Shown here: piece by piece, positions 13,401-25,283 of the stretch
How positions within the stretch are numbered: position 1 is the first letter of the stretch
Layout of the letters: each line of letters opens with the position of its first letter
Assembly (NCBI GenBank): GCA_020086605.1
Contig: JACBWW010000041.1
Coordinates: forward strand, 2,215,302-2,279,301
Length of the DNA stretch: 64,000 bases
Origin: Lanius collurio
Taxonomy: Eukaryota; Chordata; Aves; Passeriformes; Laniidae
Direction: 5' to 3'
Position numbers and translations under genes: made by a program
The notes under the pieces: model-generated
Database searches by the model: none
What the model was told of the DNA's origin: nothing
Seen by the model: the letters and a program-made list of their open reading frames with translations, nothing else

Positions 13401-14260
13401 TCAAAATAATTTTATTGTATTGCTGGTGTATAAAAAAGGAATGGCTAAACATCTTGCTGGTAAAGGGAAACAGAAATGTCATTCCACATAGATGAATTCC
13501 CATTCAAGGGCTTCGCTAGTACAGAAAGATGTGTAGATCCAAAACTCTTAGACATTTGAGAATTTAACAATGATGGAAAAGGTGATATTTTATGATTGCC
13601 GTTTTCCTCCTTACCCCATGCCACGATTTAAGTGTTTTGCTGTGTGTCCAGACCCACAAAATAGATATAGGATTTGTGAGTTGTGTGTGTGCAGCATTTT
13701 AACAACTGACCCAGTGTTCCTGAGTGCTCACACTGGCAAAACCTCACACGAGCAAGAACCAACTCATTCTGCACAGGCAGGTGTGGGTTTGAGTGTGCAG
13801 AATTCTGTTCTACATATGCAGATTTAACACTACCTTTAGGTTTACCTCCTGCAGCTAAAATAATTTCTACCAGCTCAGTGTTGGAATTGAAATGATTCCT
13901 TCATTTCAAAACAGATAAAAATAGAATAATGCCAGAATTTTGCAATCTTTTTTTTTTTGGTGGTGGTTTTTTCCCTACCAGAAAAGTTCAAAGTAATGGA
14001 GGGTAAATCTCATCACATAAATGGCCACTGAACCTTGTTGAAGGCAGATCAGTGAAAACATACTGCAACTTTCAAAGGAACAAACCTGTTTCAAAATGCC
14101 AGAAAAAGAGTAGATTTATTGTTATTTAGGATTATCTCTATCTGAATTTTCCAAGACATTAGGGGTGTAATTGTCATTAAACTAATTAATCATACATGTA
14201 ATTTTTCTTTCATAATGTTCTTTTTTATCTCTTTTATGTTCTTTCTTTGTATCTTTCGTG
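10466..14260. other. unique non-coding sequence
   Basis: No gene recognised. A T13 run lies at 10727-10739. AATAAA hexamers occur (for example about 11859), but no upstream open frame makes them look like gene ends. A/T-rich tracts are scattered throughout. Confidence 0.55.
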
Positions 14261-14314
14261 CATATCCATATATAGACTGCTTCTATATAAATATATGCAT
14301 ATATACATATATAA
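14261..14314. repeat. TA-rich low-complexity tract
   Basis: A run of overlapping ATATAT/TATGCATA words gives many short palindromes and ends in a T-rich stretch. It is low-complexity DNA with cruciform or slippage potential. Confidence 0.75.
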
Positions 14315-14505
14315 ATCTTTTTTTGAGGGGGGAAGGGATGTGAATCAAGAACAACTCAGCTTTCTCTATTTTCATAGAAGTCTTGTTAAAAATAAAATCT
14401 CACAAATTATAAAGAGACTCTGGGTTGAAAGCTCCTTATTTCTCACCCGTCTGCCATCCCCTCAGCAGTTTTAGAAACCTCTCAAGTGGGCTGCTGAATT
14501 TTTAT

Positions 14506-14561
14506 TAAAAATAAATAAATAAATAAATAAACAAATAAACAAACAAATAAATAAATAAATA
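14506..14561. repeat. (AAAT)n/(AAAC)n tetranucleotide microsatellite
   Basis: AAAT units are interrupted in the middle by AAAC units (AAATAAAC, AAACAAAC) and then return to AAAT. Interrupted structure of this kind indicates an older, partly stabilised microsatellite. Neither CR1 nor TguSINE1-type elements end in poly-A, so it is not obviously a retroposon tail. Confidence 0.95.
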
Positions 14562-16770
14562 TGTAGGTGATTCTATTGTGGATACTTTTATAAATGCTCC
14601 TGGCTTTTACTTCACAGTCTTTGACTAGAGTCATTGCCAAAAATGGTTTAATTCTCTCTGATTTTGTTGCAAAATTGTTAAATCTCAGAATTAAAAATGC
14701 CAGGTGTCAGTCCTCACTCACCTGTATCGAGAGAACTACAGAGGAATTTACACGAGCTGGAGTGTGGAAGAGTTTGTTTTCCAGCTCTGTCAAAAATCCA
14801 AATGGTCTGATGATGAAAGGAAGGCGGGGTGAGCCCGAGGCTTGCTTTGCACTCAGGCTAATCCCAACCCCAATTCTCGTCCTTCACACAGGAAAACTCA
14901 AAAGAAAATGGTTTGCAAGCTGCTGGCAGCAGTGCTGGGCATGCCTTAACCACAGCAGCTTTCAAATACCACCTAGGACTGAGATGAACCCTTCACCTTC
15001 CTTTTTTTTTTGGATGCTGAGAAACCCCTGCATCTCTGCTCCTGCCTGCTGAGGCCCTGCATCTTGGAAGACACTGAATATTACCTGGTTCATGCTAAGT
15101 GTCCTGAGATGCCTTTCTGGTCAATGGTACCCTCCAGCACCAGGCACCCTTTCAAAAAGTGAAGTTTAGTTATTGCAGGCTTTTCTTCAGTTCATGTGTT
15201 GTCAGGAATTCTGGTGGTGCTTCAGATTCAGTCCTGTAAAGTGAGGACCTTCCCTCCTACTCCAGTCTTGCCTTTTCCATATTACCCTTATCTTTCATGA
15301 TTCCCTAGAAAAGAAAAAGGAAATTTGTTGTTGTTGTAGTTTGAACAGTAAATTCAAAAAAGAAAAATATCGAATAGTGGATTGAAATATGATTAAAAAA
15401 AAAAACAGCCCTGAAGATATCATTTCCTATTCCCTGGCTTTTTCTCTGTTTTTGCAGTGTGTGATTAGTCCATGTAGACAGTAGAAAAATTTGGAGATGT
15501 TCCCCCTGAGCTCTAAGAGCTTATTTGGTCCAGGACATTTCTGTTAATGTTAATATCAAATGGAAAGCTCTCTTCTCTGAGAACAAACAGCACAAAATAG
15601 CCTAAAAGAGAGTTTTCAAGTGAGGCAGAGCAGAAATCTGGGCTATTTTCTGTGATATTATAAAGCTAAACAGCTGCAGCTTTTCCACCACTCTTAAGAG
15701 AAGCAAGAATGAGAACTATAATGCACACACAGAGAAAGTAAAAAAAGAAAAAAAATTATTTCCATTGCTGGAAAGATCTCATATCATGTCTTAGACCCCT
15801 CATTTATTTTCCTGAGTTGTGGGGTTGTGATTACAAGGGCAGGTTGTGCTTTGCAGACTGTGTCACTCACAGAAGTGCTGGAGCTCTTCCTGCATGAATG
15901 CAGAATATTTTCACATTAAGGAAACCCATGCTTTGTGGACATGTTCAGAGGTGTGTATTCTGAGATTCAGACTTAATTCACTGCTAACAGTGCAGAAGTT
16001 CTCCTACAAACCAAGGAGACAAAGAGACTTTCCACACAATTATGAGGAAAAAAACATGGCCTGATAGTACGTAACTACCATTTAGGAACACATCTCAGAG
16101 CTGGCAGAAATCTGCTATCACAGGAAGGCATTTTAATATTTTTTCTGTTGTGAAACAGAGCTGAATAATCACAGCCACATTTTCAGACAAGTGAATGAGC
16201 TCTTGGTGCAAGACGTATCCAAAGCTAGGAAGGAGTTCTGTGTCTCATCCATAAGTAGAAATGAAGAATACTCTGCTGATATCCACTCAGACCATTAGGC
16301 CTCCCAGGCCATGCTTCTTTCCAGCAGAAATCCTTGAGGGATAGTTTAGCCATGCCCTTGTTCCTTAGGTATTTGTCTTTCTGTGTTGGGCACACTAAAT
16401 TTTGCTGTCCAAGGTCACTTGATACTGAAGTTTATCTTTCCTGGTGTTTCCCAGCATCTTCCATTCCACAGCAGTACCAGCCAACAGTGTGTTACTGTGC
16501 CAGTTAAGGTTACATCCTTCTAGCTGGCCATTTTCTCATCTTTCCTTCTTTTTCTCCCACTCCTCCAGTTCGGAAGTCTCTCTCTCTCAGCCTCCAGAGA
16601 AAACCCCACAGGGGAGAGCTCCTTTCCCCTTGGTCAGGAAGCTGAAATGTCCTCCCAGTGCTCTCCCCTGGTGCATCAGCCTTTCCTCCCTGGCCTGGGC
16701 TCTGCAAAGGCTGCTGCTCACCCGGGAAGAGCTTTCCCACATCCCAAATTGTCAGGGGACTGCCTGACCG
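14562..16770. other. unique non-coding sequence
   Basis: The longest open frame (152 codons from 14594) has no recognisable domain and sits in ordinary AT-rich sequence, so it is not called. No transposon was recognised. Confidence 0.55.
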
Positions 16771-16840
16771 TGGTCAGTGGTTTCCGTGTGCGGACACGTA
16801 GGCGGGAAGGGGCCGAGGGCCGGCCGGCCAGCGGCAGGAG
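16771..16840. promoter_or_regulatory. short CpG cluster
   Basis: Nine CpG dinucleotides fall between about 16769 and 16833, including a GGCCGGCCGGCC-like core, inside a locally GC-rich stretch (about 16.6-17.05 kb). It is too short to call an island. It may be a hypomethylated regulatory site or the remnant of one. Confidence 0.3.
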
Positions 16841-17472
16841 GGAGGCCTGGCCCAGGGCTCTGTGGGTGAGGAGCTGCTGACCCGCCAGGATATGGGGTCT
16901 GTGCACACAACTATCAATAAAGGCATTAAAAATAGACAGAGGAGCGGCTGCTCAAATTGCAGCCCTTGGTTTGCAGGAGGTTTTGCCTGTGCTGTTTGCA
17001 AAGTTTGTCCTCCTGCCACATCTGCTGCGTTTGCTCAGCGAGGACAGACACGGGATGCCTGACCTGGGGAATTATTCCTGCAAAAGCTTCAGGCTGTTTC
17101 TTGCCTGCACTACCTTATATAGGATCTGCTGCTGTGTTTTGAGTCCCCCCTGCCTTCATTAAATCAGGGGTGCAGAGATATTACAACAAATAATGAGCAA
17201 TGCCAAACCTGGGACTCAGATACAGCTTTTCTCACAGGTGAGGTGAGCGAGTCTGGAGTTGGGATCCACCTTTCCTGGGCAGCTCTGGGGTTCTGTGCTC
17301 CTGCTCCTGACAGCCTGCCCCTCTCAGCTGTGGCACACAGGACAAAACCCAGTTCCCTCAGCAGCACAGCATCACCACAGGCTGCAAGAATCAGATTTCC
17401 ACAATCCTTAACTAATCAAAAAAATCAAGCAGGCTGGAAGTTTGGGATTTTTCTATTGTTGTTTCTTTCTCC
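16841..17472. other. GC-moderate non-coding sequence
   Basis: Several overlapping frames of 60-120 codons on both strands without recognisable domains. No repeat family was seen. Confidence 0.5.
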
Positions 17473-17492
17473 GTGTGTGTGTGTGTGTGTGT
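17473..17492. repeat. (GT)10 microsatellite
   Basis: An uninterrupted GT dinucleotide run of ten units followed by TTGTG. Confidence 0.96.
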
Positions 17493-19543
17493 TTGTGCCA
17501 GCTGCATCCAAAGGATGGCTGGCAACACTTCCTGATTTTGTAATTGAGATGTATAAATACAGCAAGCCTGAGATAGTATCTGGTAATGTAATCCTCCTGC
17601 ATCCCTAGGCATTGACAGGAGCTGTTCTTAACTCCCATGCAAGTCCAGACCTAAACACAAACCCCGAGAGTGCAGCCACGCCGTACCTGCAGCACGGGGT
17701 GCTCTGCCTTTCAAGCTGCTGAAGGGGAACCCTCAGGGCTCCTCTCCCACCAAGGCCAGCAGAGATGGGGACACGAAGCACCACTCAAAGTGCCCCAGAA
17801 GATCCAGCTCCCTGGCTGATCCAGGTTCAAATCAAGGCTATTGATATTGTCTTGTAGTCAATACCGTAGACCCTCGGTCACAAGAGGTTAGATAAGATTA
17901 GAGAACTAAGTTTCTTTTAAATCTATTGAATATTAAAAATGGCCACTTCTGGCTTTTCATTCACACCATCTGTTGCTAGCAGGTTGTATTGGCAGTTTTA
18001 GGACAGATTAATAATTGTTCCTGATTTTGGCACACCGAGAGGTTAAAAATAAATCTTTAGACACACAGAAGAGTCCTCAGCAATTGATTTCTCTAAGATA
18101 TTTTGGCAACTTGAAAAGAAAATATATGGTTTGAGCCTTCCTAGAACTATTTCTCTCAGCCACATGTGATATAAATAAAACAAACCTCAAGAATCTGGCT
18201 TAGAATATGGAATAACATTTTGCTACAGTCATTTCTGCTGTGTTTACCACAGCAAATGTTGAATTACAGGCATCACCATACATAATATTTAAATATTTCA
18301 ATAATACCCAGACCTCTCAACACTCTTGTTTCTTTCCCATGTTCACAACAATTTGCCAGCAACATTTGAGAACAGAGCAGTCGTTTTAGAGCAGCCTCTT
18401 TGTGTCAGGAGATGTGTACACACCATACAGCTGCATCTGAGATGCAGCACAACCCCTGGCTAGAGCATCCTTCTAGGGGTGCCAAAGGATTGAAACAGTC
18501 CTGAGAGGTGTGTCTGAAGGTTTCCCTGAGCCAGGGGGTTTAGAGGCAGTGCTCTCAGGTCCTGTGAGGCTGAATCTCTGTCTCAATTCCCAGCAGCCAC
18601 GGCTGCAGGTCGGGGAGTTCCTCTGGGTGAGCCTCGGTCCAGCCCTGCCCAAGTGATACAGACCAAGGAGGCAGAAACGTGTAATACGTGTCTAGGGAAT
18701 GGAACTCGGCTAAAACTTCCACTCTGAGGATAACCTGCACAAAAAATAGTCCAACCCTAGAGGAGAATGAAAATTGAGGGAGAATCAGGAGCCTGCAGGG
18801 ACTTTCCATTATCTGGAGTATAAGAATGAAGATAACCACAAAGCCAGAGCAAGGATCAAAGATGATCTCTTCAAATGCAGATTTTTAATGCACAAATAAC
18901 AAACAAGGGACAGAGTAAAGTAAAGAAAAATAGCTATGTAAAGTTGATAGGGATGTTTAAAAAAAGTTTCATTAATCATCAACGACTTTTTCAGTGGATC
19001 TTGCAGCACATCTGGGGACTGGACCTTTGCACAGGAGAGTGATTTTGTGAACAAGTTCTTCCTACACTTACTCCTTTCATAAAGTTTTTGTCTTTCTGTT
19101 TACTGTAACCAAACTTTTCAAGAGAGTATCTTTCAAAAGAATGCAAAATGCTGAGCACTTCTGAAAATCTGGTCATTGTAAGGATGCCCAGCTGGGAGTT
19201 GAGCTCTTCTGGACAGTGAGTTCCTTACAAAGCACAGTTCCCCACAGGACAGTGGGTAATAATTCTGGATTTGAGAGCATCCGTGGGAGCAGGCTGCAGC
19301 AGGGAGGAGGGAGTGGATTTAATCAGGACACTGAGACCAGTTTAGGGGTGGGGAAACTCCAACCCAGCCCAGCCATTCCAGCCTCCGCTTCCTGGCCCTG
19401 GGTGTTCCTGGTCTTGCTGGAGCCTCCTGCCAGTTCCAGCCTTTCTCCAGTGTGGAAAAGTAACTGGGGGGGAGCTGGACCATGCAGCAGCTGAGGCCAG
19501 CAGAGGAAAGGACTGGGAGCTTTGCTGGCAGTGCAGTTGGGAG
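17493..19543. other. unique non-coding sequence
   Basis: No gene or transposon recognised. A minus-strand frame at 18809-19054 reads as a hydrophobic 81-residue peptide, but it has no support beyond being open. Confidence 0.55.
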
Positions 19544-19580
19544 CGTGACATTTCCAGTCAGAGGTGACTGGAAATACACG
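19544..19580. other. strong short hairpin
   Basis: CGTG at 19544-19547 pairs with CACG at 19577-19580. After a 2/1 internal loop, 19550-19560 (ATTTCCAGTCA) pairs perfectly with 19565-19575 around a GAGG loop. That is 15 base pairs in 37 bases. No U-tract or gene context supports a terminator or pre-miRNA call; the structure itself is certain. Confidence 0.7.
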
Positions 19581-22500
19581 GTGTTGAGCTTAATGAAGAG
19601 CAAGGGAGGAACAAGGCATGAGGGTGGGTGCTAGCAGGGATTAAGCTCCATGAAAGGTCATTGTTTGATGGAAGGAAGGGAGCAGGAAAGGGAAGGCAGG
19701 AATGTCTTCTGAGCAAGAGGGTTTTCATGTAGTTCTTCCTTGATCTTTATTTCCTGAGGGGTTTACCTGATGCTTTGAATCTATGGGTTGGTGGGCCCAG
19801 ATTCCTACAGAAAAATCAGATTTGCTCCATCCTGCAGCTACTTTCAGCTGTTATTTTTGTACTGTGGGTTTCATTTGAGGGTGAAAGAACTTGCTAAACA
19901 CACACAAATGGCCTGCATAGCGTATTGGAGATGTGGGTATTATCACATTAATTTCAGCTAACACCAGCCTCTCCTGTCACAGCCTGGCTCAGGGCAAGGT
20001 GGGAACCCAAGGATCTCCCCATCCCACGGGCCAGAGCGGGCCATGGATGTTTCTCCTCCCAGGAAGGAACTCAGTATCAATGTGCAATGACAGCAGGCAC
20101 CATCAGATCACTCTGTGCTCAGGATGGGAAGTGTTATTCCTTCTTCTTTTGGGACTGCAGCCATTCCTGCATGAAAAAACCAGCCAGCTCGGAAGAGAAG
20201 AAAGGTAAGTATGGCTGGAGTAAAGCTCAATGATTTAATTAAACACTTAGAATTAACTCTCCCCAAAAGCCACGAGCAAAAACACCACAAAGCATGTGCA
20301 AAAGACAGATGCTTGTGGATGGACCTGCACAACCTTTTTCACAGCCTTTTATGTAACTTTGGTACAGGCTTAGACAAAAAAGTCGTCCTGTTCTTTCCAA
20401 GCCAGCACGAAGCACAGCCAGGAAGTGTTAGTCATCAGAGAGTTTTGGTAGTTGTAGTTTGGAATCCCAACTGGAGTGTTTGCTTTGTGCACTGCTAAAA
20501 AATCTAACCCGAGAATTGGCCACTATCTCGGTCAAATCACATTTCTTTCTAAAATAGCTTTTGACTAAATTATCGCTATTAGGAGAAATTTTCCTTTTCA
20601 CTCCCTCACAACGCAAGACAAATGCAAAAGAAACAACCCTTCCCTCCTCCCCAAGGAATTGTAACAACATTTTTTTCAGTGAGATTTGTAGGATTTCGTA
20701 TTAAAATGTATTCTGAATTGTGTTCTATTGGGGGGAAAAAAAGAAATCATTATTTTTGTAACCAAAATGAAACAGATGTAAAATTTTTCTCGGAAGGTTT
20801 TTACCCTCTAGAATGAAAATGAATTTTTTCATGGGTTAGTCTGAAAAACATATTTTAAGATTTTGTGAAACAATACATGGCTTTCTCCAGTTACTGGCCA
20901 TTCCCAATGGTACATCCATCCTGTAGGCTTCTGTGTTCTGGCAAACTTTGGAAATTGCCAGTTTTGGCCAAATAAACAGCATTTTTATGCATAAATAAAT
21001 TTGCTTTTACAATCAAGATGATTCTCTGCGAAGCATTTAAGCCCTAAGTACAAATGGTTATGTGGACTTTGAATTCCTGAAATGAATCATGGAAAACTCT
21101 AGCATAATAAGGTACTGTTATTAAGTGCTATACAGCTACAGTTGCTTTAAAAGTGAAGAAGAAACCCAAGGTGGTGAAATAAATCTTCAGCTGGGACAAA
21201 TCCACACAGCCCAATTGAACTGACAAGAGCTACACTGATTTAAACAGATTTTTATATGGCCTGTCATTTACTATACCAAATAAACTGTGGTGGAGACAAG
21301 TGAAGTAACATGGTTTATCCCAAAATCCATGTTCTTAAGGCTCTCTTAACTTTTTGGGAAGGTCCTCCTCGATTTTGGTGGTGTAGGACTGCACCTTGTG
21401 CTGCTCAGGGACACTTTCCTCCTGCACATTTACATGGCAGCTCTCTCATCTGGGTGCCTGAGTGAATTTGGTCCTCTTGGCCTTAAATAACTCTGCTGAA
21501 ACAGATCCCTTATGATCCCTGCATGGTGTAGGCTCACAGAATCCTGGCCCAGCCTCTCCCACGGAGGAGGATTTTATCAGTGTGGGATCTCCTCCCATTG
21601 CTGGCAAGCAAGGCAGTGTTACCTCAAAGGTGGGTCTGCCTCAAGCACCACAAAGTAGCACCAACCCATGAGGAGGGAGACTTCAGCTCTGACTCAGGTC
21701 ACAACAGGTATGTTATTCCCAGCCCAGCAAGCTTCTGTTTCAAGCATTAATTTGCTTAAAGACTAAGATTATTTTAATCACAGATGCACCCTTTTCAGGC
21801 ATGTTGCCTCTGTTTCCTTCAGGATTTTGAGGAATTTCATAACTCTGCTCTGACATCATTGCACCCAGACACAATGTGCACCATTGTCAGATAAAACATG
21901 GGGTTTGCAGTTGCATGACTGTGTAGCTTTTCCTTTCTATTATCCAATGTTTTCTTTCTCCAGTTATGAATGTGCTCATGCACATTCTTCAGGGGAATGA
22001 TGAAGACATTCCTATTTTAGGGAAAACCAAAGCAAATGGGTATGGTTGTGTCTTACCTGTTCATAAAGGATGCTCGAGGCTATGCCAGAGTGGCACAAAG
22101 CAGAGCACACAGGAGGGGTGGGATGCTTCCAACACTCCTTCCCACTTCATGGAAGGTCAGTTCCCCTGCATGCAGTACCTGGACAGCCCGGATTAGACAC
22201 CAGCATGTTCCAGGACATTGACACCTGTCCTTATGGACTCCAGGCAGGGAAGTGTCCTAACGAGGACCAAGATAGAAAACCGAGGTGATGGATATTCATA
22301 TGATTGACATTCTGCCTCAGAGTTCTCACACAAAGCCCTCTCTCTCTGCCTGGCATGCGGGCGCTGCATTCCCAAGGCATTCTTGCAGCCTACACCACAT
22401 CCCCGAACAATAGCCAGCCTTCTTTCACTCTCCTGCCTCGTCTCTCTGAACAGCCCTCTGTTGACAACCCAGGCTGTTCTCACTCCTGAAGAATTCCAAA

Positions 22501-23140
22501 AATTGAGTGATATAAGGACAGCCTGTGACTTCCAGGAGGCATCTTGGAGCATCCTATTTTTAAAATTGCGGTTTGGTGCTTCTTTCTCTGTTTTGTTTCT
22601 GTTTCAAAGGAAACCTCCAAAAATGCAGCTGCCCTGCAAATCCACCCACAGACCAGGGAGCTGCTCTGAATGCAGCACCACTAATAGCTGTAAAATGCAA
22701 ATATGTGGATGACTTTCTCTGTTGGGCCATTCCAGAGCAGCCTTTCCCCTCTAAGCTTTAATGTTAACATTGAGTGCCAAACTGGCAGCCCCTGTGCAAT
22801 TGAAATGTTTGTACAAGGAGAATACACGCATTGGCATTTGCTTGCCTTGCCAAACAGGTCCCAAGCCTCTAATGGACAGGGCACATGTAAGGTCAAGACA
22901 GTCCAGCCTTCTTCACGCTCATGCCAACTTCTTTTCCTAAGGAATGACGAGTTTTGGTCGGGTGTCAAGGATAAATACGAGCAGTGTGCATCTCTCTCTC
23001 CTTCGTGGCACATGAGGGGCTGGCAAGGAGCCAGCACTTACTGGAGAGATGAGGAATCAGTGCTGGACTTGCTGGGGTGCTCTCTCTTTCCTTGTTTGGT
23101 GATACACATCTGTACCTGGGCAATACATCCCAAAAAACGG
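19581..23140. other. unique non-coding sequence
   Basis: No gene recognised. A 44-base segment at 20161-20204 is bounded by a pyrimidine-rich acceptor and a near-consensus donor and is discussed as a weak exon candidate. A long plus-strand frame beginning at 22703 continues into the microsatellite and SINE at 23.14-23.31 kb and is therefore not regarded as a gene. Confidence 0.5.
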
Positions 23141-23174
23141 GGAGGAGAGGAGAGGAGAGGAGAGGAGAGGAGAG
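23141..23174. repeat. (AGGAG)n pentanucleotide microsatellite
   Basis: About seven GGAGA/AGGAG units run directly into the 5' end of the SINE that follows. Confidence 0.93.
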
Positions 23175-23177
23175 AAC

Positions 23178-23312
23178 TGAAATTGCCTCAGTGGGTTACA
23201 CCATGGTGCTGTAACACCAAAGTGGATTCAATCCCCATTTGGATCATTTACATAAGAGTTGGACTCTTGATCCTTGAGGGTCCTTTCCAGCTCGGAGTAC
23301 TCAGTGAACTTC
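23178..23312 (+). mobile_element. TguSINE1-like SINE (tRNA-Ile head, CR1-like tail)
   Basis: The first half resembles a decayed tRNA-Ile. An A-box-like TGCCTCAGTGGGTTA lies at 23185-23199. The anticodon-arm region GGTGCTGTAACACC lies at about 23205-23218. A B-box-like GGATTCAATCC lies at 23224-23234. After the acceptor-like end (GGATCATT) the sequence changes to the CR1-type 3' end, with GAGTTGGACT at 23256-23265 and GATCCTTGAGGGTCC at 23269-23283. This head-to-tail order is that of TguSINE1, a passerine SINE thought to be mobilised by CR1 machinery. The family name comes from memory of its architecture, not from a search. Several mutations in the A and B boxes and a shortened anticodon loop suggest an inactive copy. 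Confidence 0.82.
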
Positions 23313-25283
23313 CTGTATTGCCACAACTGTGCCCCTTTTCATGGCACTATCAGTCTAACAGAAACTAAAAAATGACCAAAATGTCACCTTATATAGTCAG
23401 CTTTTATAATTCTCTGGTTTGGAAAAGAGCAAAAAGGACACATTTTCGTGTTTTGCCACAGAAGTGTCTCTGTTGTTGGCACCCTTGGTTCTGAGCACGC
23501 GATGGCATTTCCACCTATTCAAGAAGCCTGATGAACTTGGAGCATTTACACAAAACTGCAGCACTGCCTGCATCCTTCTTCAGGACCTCCCATCTAAGGA
23601 TGCCTCAAGGAAAGCCCCTCTTTTTGAGGCCCTATTTGTCCTTGGCTTCAGGCTTCTCTGGGTGGATCTGGCAAAGCAAGGCCAGAATGGAACATCAATG
23701 AACAAGTGTGCTGGCGTCACTGAAAAAGGAAAACAATTGGAAAATGACAATCAAAGGAAGGTGAAAGATCTAGTCCCAGGGTTTCCTGCTGCAGCTGAGA
23801 GTTTATTCAGATGGCCTCCAGATAATCAAAGCCAGAGAGAGGGCACACTGACTTATTATGGTGTTTATTCCCTTGGCTTTGTTAGCTGTCAGATGCAAGA
23901 GCAGTCTGTCCTGGATGCCCTCCCATTTCCACACATCTTCAGGTTTAGGCTTTGATTTATGGTGATGCCATGGAAGCAACATGGAATTTATAAATGAGAG
24001 ATATTAATGAATGAGAAAAAGCAAGAAATGTCTATCCTCTAGCATCTTTCATGATGGGGTTGTGCAGGGTATTGTTTCCATATCAATCAAATACACTCAG
24101 TACCAGTATTTCCCACACAGTTGTGTAAAGGGACCATGGCATGCAGAAAATCAGCCCCAAATCATGTCAAGTCTTTCCTGGAAGAAGTTACTTCAGGTAG
24201 CAGCTACTTTGAGTTAGATAATTTACTGTCAAAACAATTTTAAACACAAGAACAAGGACAAACTTGTGCATGTGGGAACCAGAAGTCAAGTCTTTTAACC
24301 AAGGTAAATACCTGGCTGTCTATCTTTGCTGCACATGAGTTAACAACCTGTGGTATCCTCACAGTGAGAGGAGTCTCCACTGAAGGAATTTGCAGGTTCC
24401 AGCACTGCAAATCAAGGTGATTTTTCCCCTAGAAAGGGAAAAAAAAAAAAAAGGCAAGACTTATGGCAATAACAGCATCTACTGGTTAACAGGATATGCA
24501 CATTGGAGAGTTAATAGAATATTTTCACTGGCTTATTCCACTGCAGAGAAAATCATGGTTTTCCCAGCAGGAATCATTTGCCTTTATCCCTGCTGTAGCC
24601 TCACTGAAACCTGGGACTTGTGCTAAGAGTTTGGGATTTCTAGCTCTAAAATCGAGTTTCTCAAGCAACAGAAAGGACACATCCTGTTAAGTGCAGCATT
24701 AATGGAATTACCAAGGCAGATGCATCTCCTCTGCAAGTTTAAAGAAGTTCATGGATTTGGTAAATGTTAAAATTTGAACTAGTCAGAACTGCTAGTACGT
24801 TCTTGAAGGCTGTTTCTATGTTATCCACACATGTGGCCAGGAAGATTTTATGCCAATATGTACATTTAAAATACTCTTACTACAATATCATTTTGGAAAT
24901 GAACTTTTTGGTCCATTGCTGTTGCACTGCCTTAGTTGTTTTATCCCAGGTTTTGCATTTAGTGCTTCTAAACTTAGGATTTGCCTCCAGCATTATGGCA
25001 ATCCCATTACCCAAGTGCTCCAGCCTTATTTTATGACACAATTTTTATTCCAAAAGCTCTTCACAACACCCTGGAAATCACCTTGCACAATCAACACTCA
25101 CTACAGGTCACTAAAATTTCCTGGAGGCAGCAATTAGAGCAATTTTAATCATGTTTGCTGCTGGATTTAACTTTAGATGGATGCCTAAGATCTTTTGTCC
25201 ATTTGATTGAACTGAGAGCATGAGGGATACACCAGAGGACTTGTAAGACCCAAAATGTATCTGCTCTACAGTGCTGGAGTCAA
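23313..25283. other. unique non-coding sequence
   Basis: A 178-codon plus-strand frame (23419-23955) has no recognisable domain or motif and is not called. An A14 run lies at 24439-24452. No transposon was recognised. Confidence 0.5.

Noticed and set aside
23178..23250. Functional tRNA gene
   Set aside because: A- and B-boxes are mutated, the anticodon loop is shortened, and a CR1-like tail follows; it is the head of a SINE.
22703..23368. 221-codon frame as a protein gene
   Set aside because: It includes the AGGAG microsatellite and the SINE, and no domain is visible.
23419..23955. 178-codon frame as a protein gene
   Set aside because: A length expected about once by chance in this window; no signal peptide, domain or known motif recognised.
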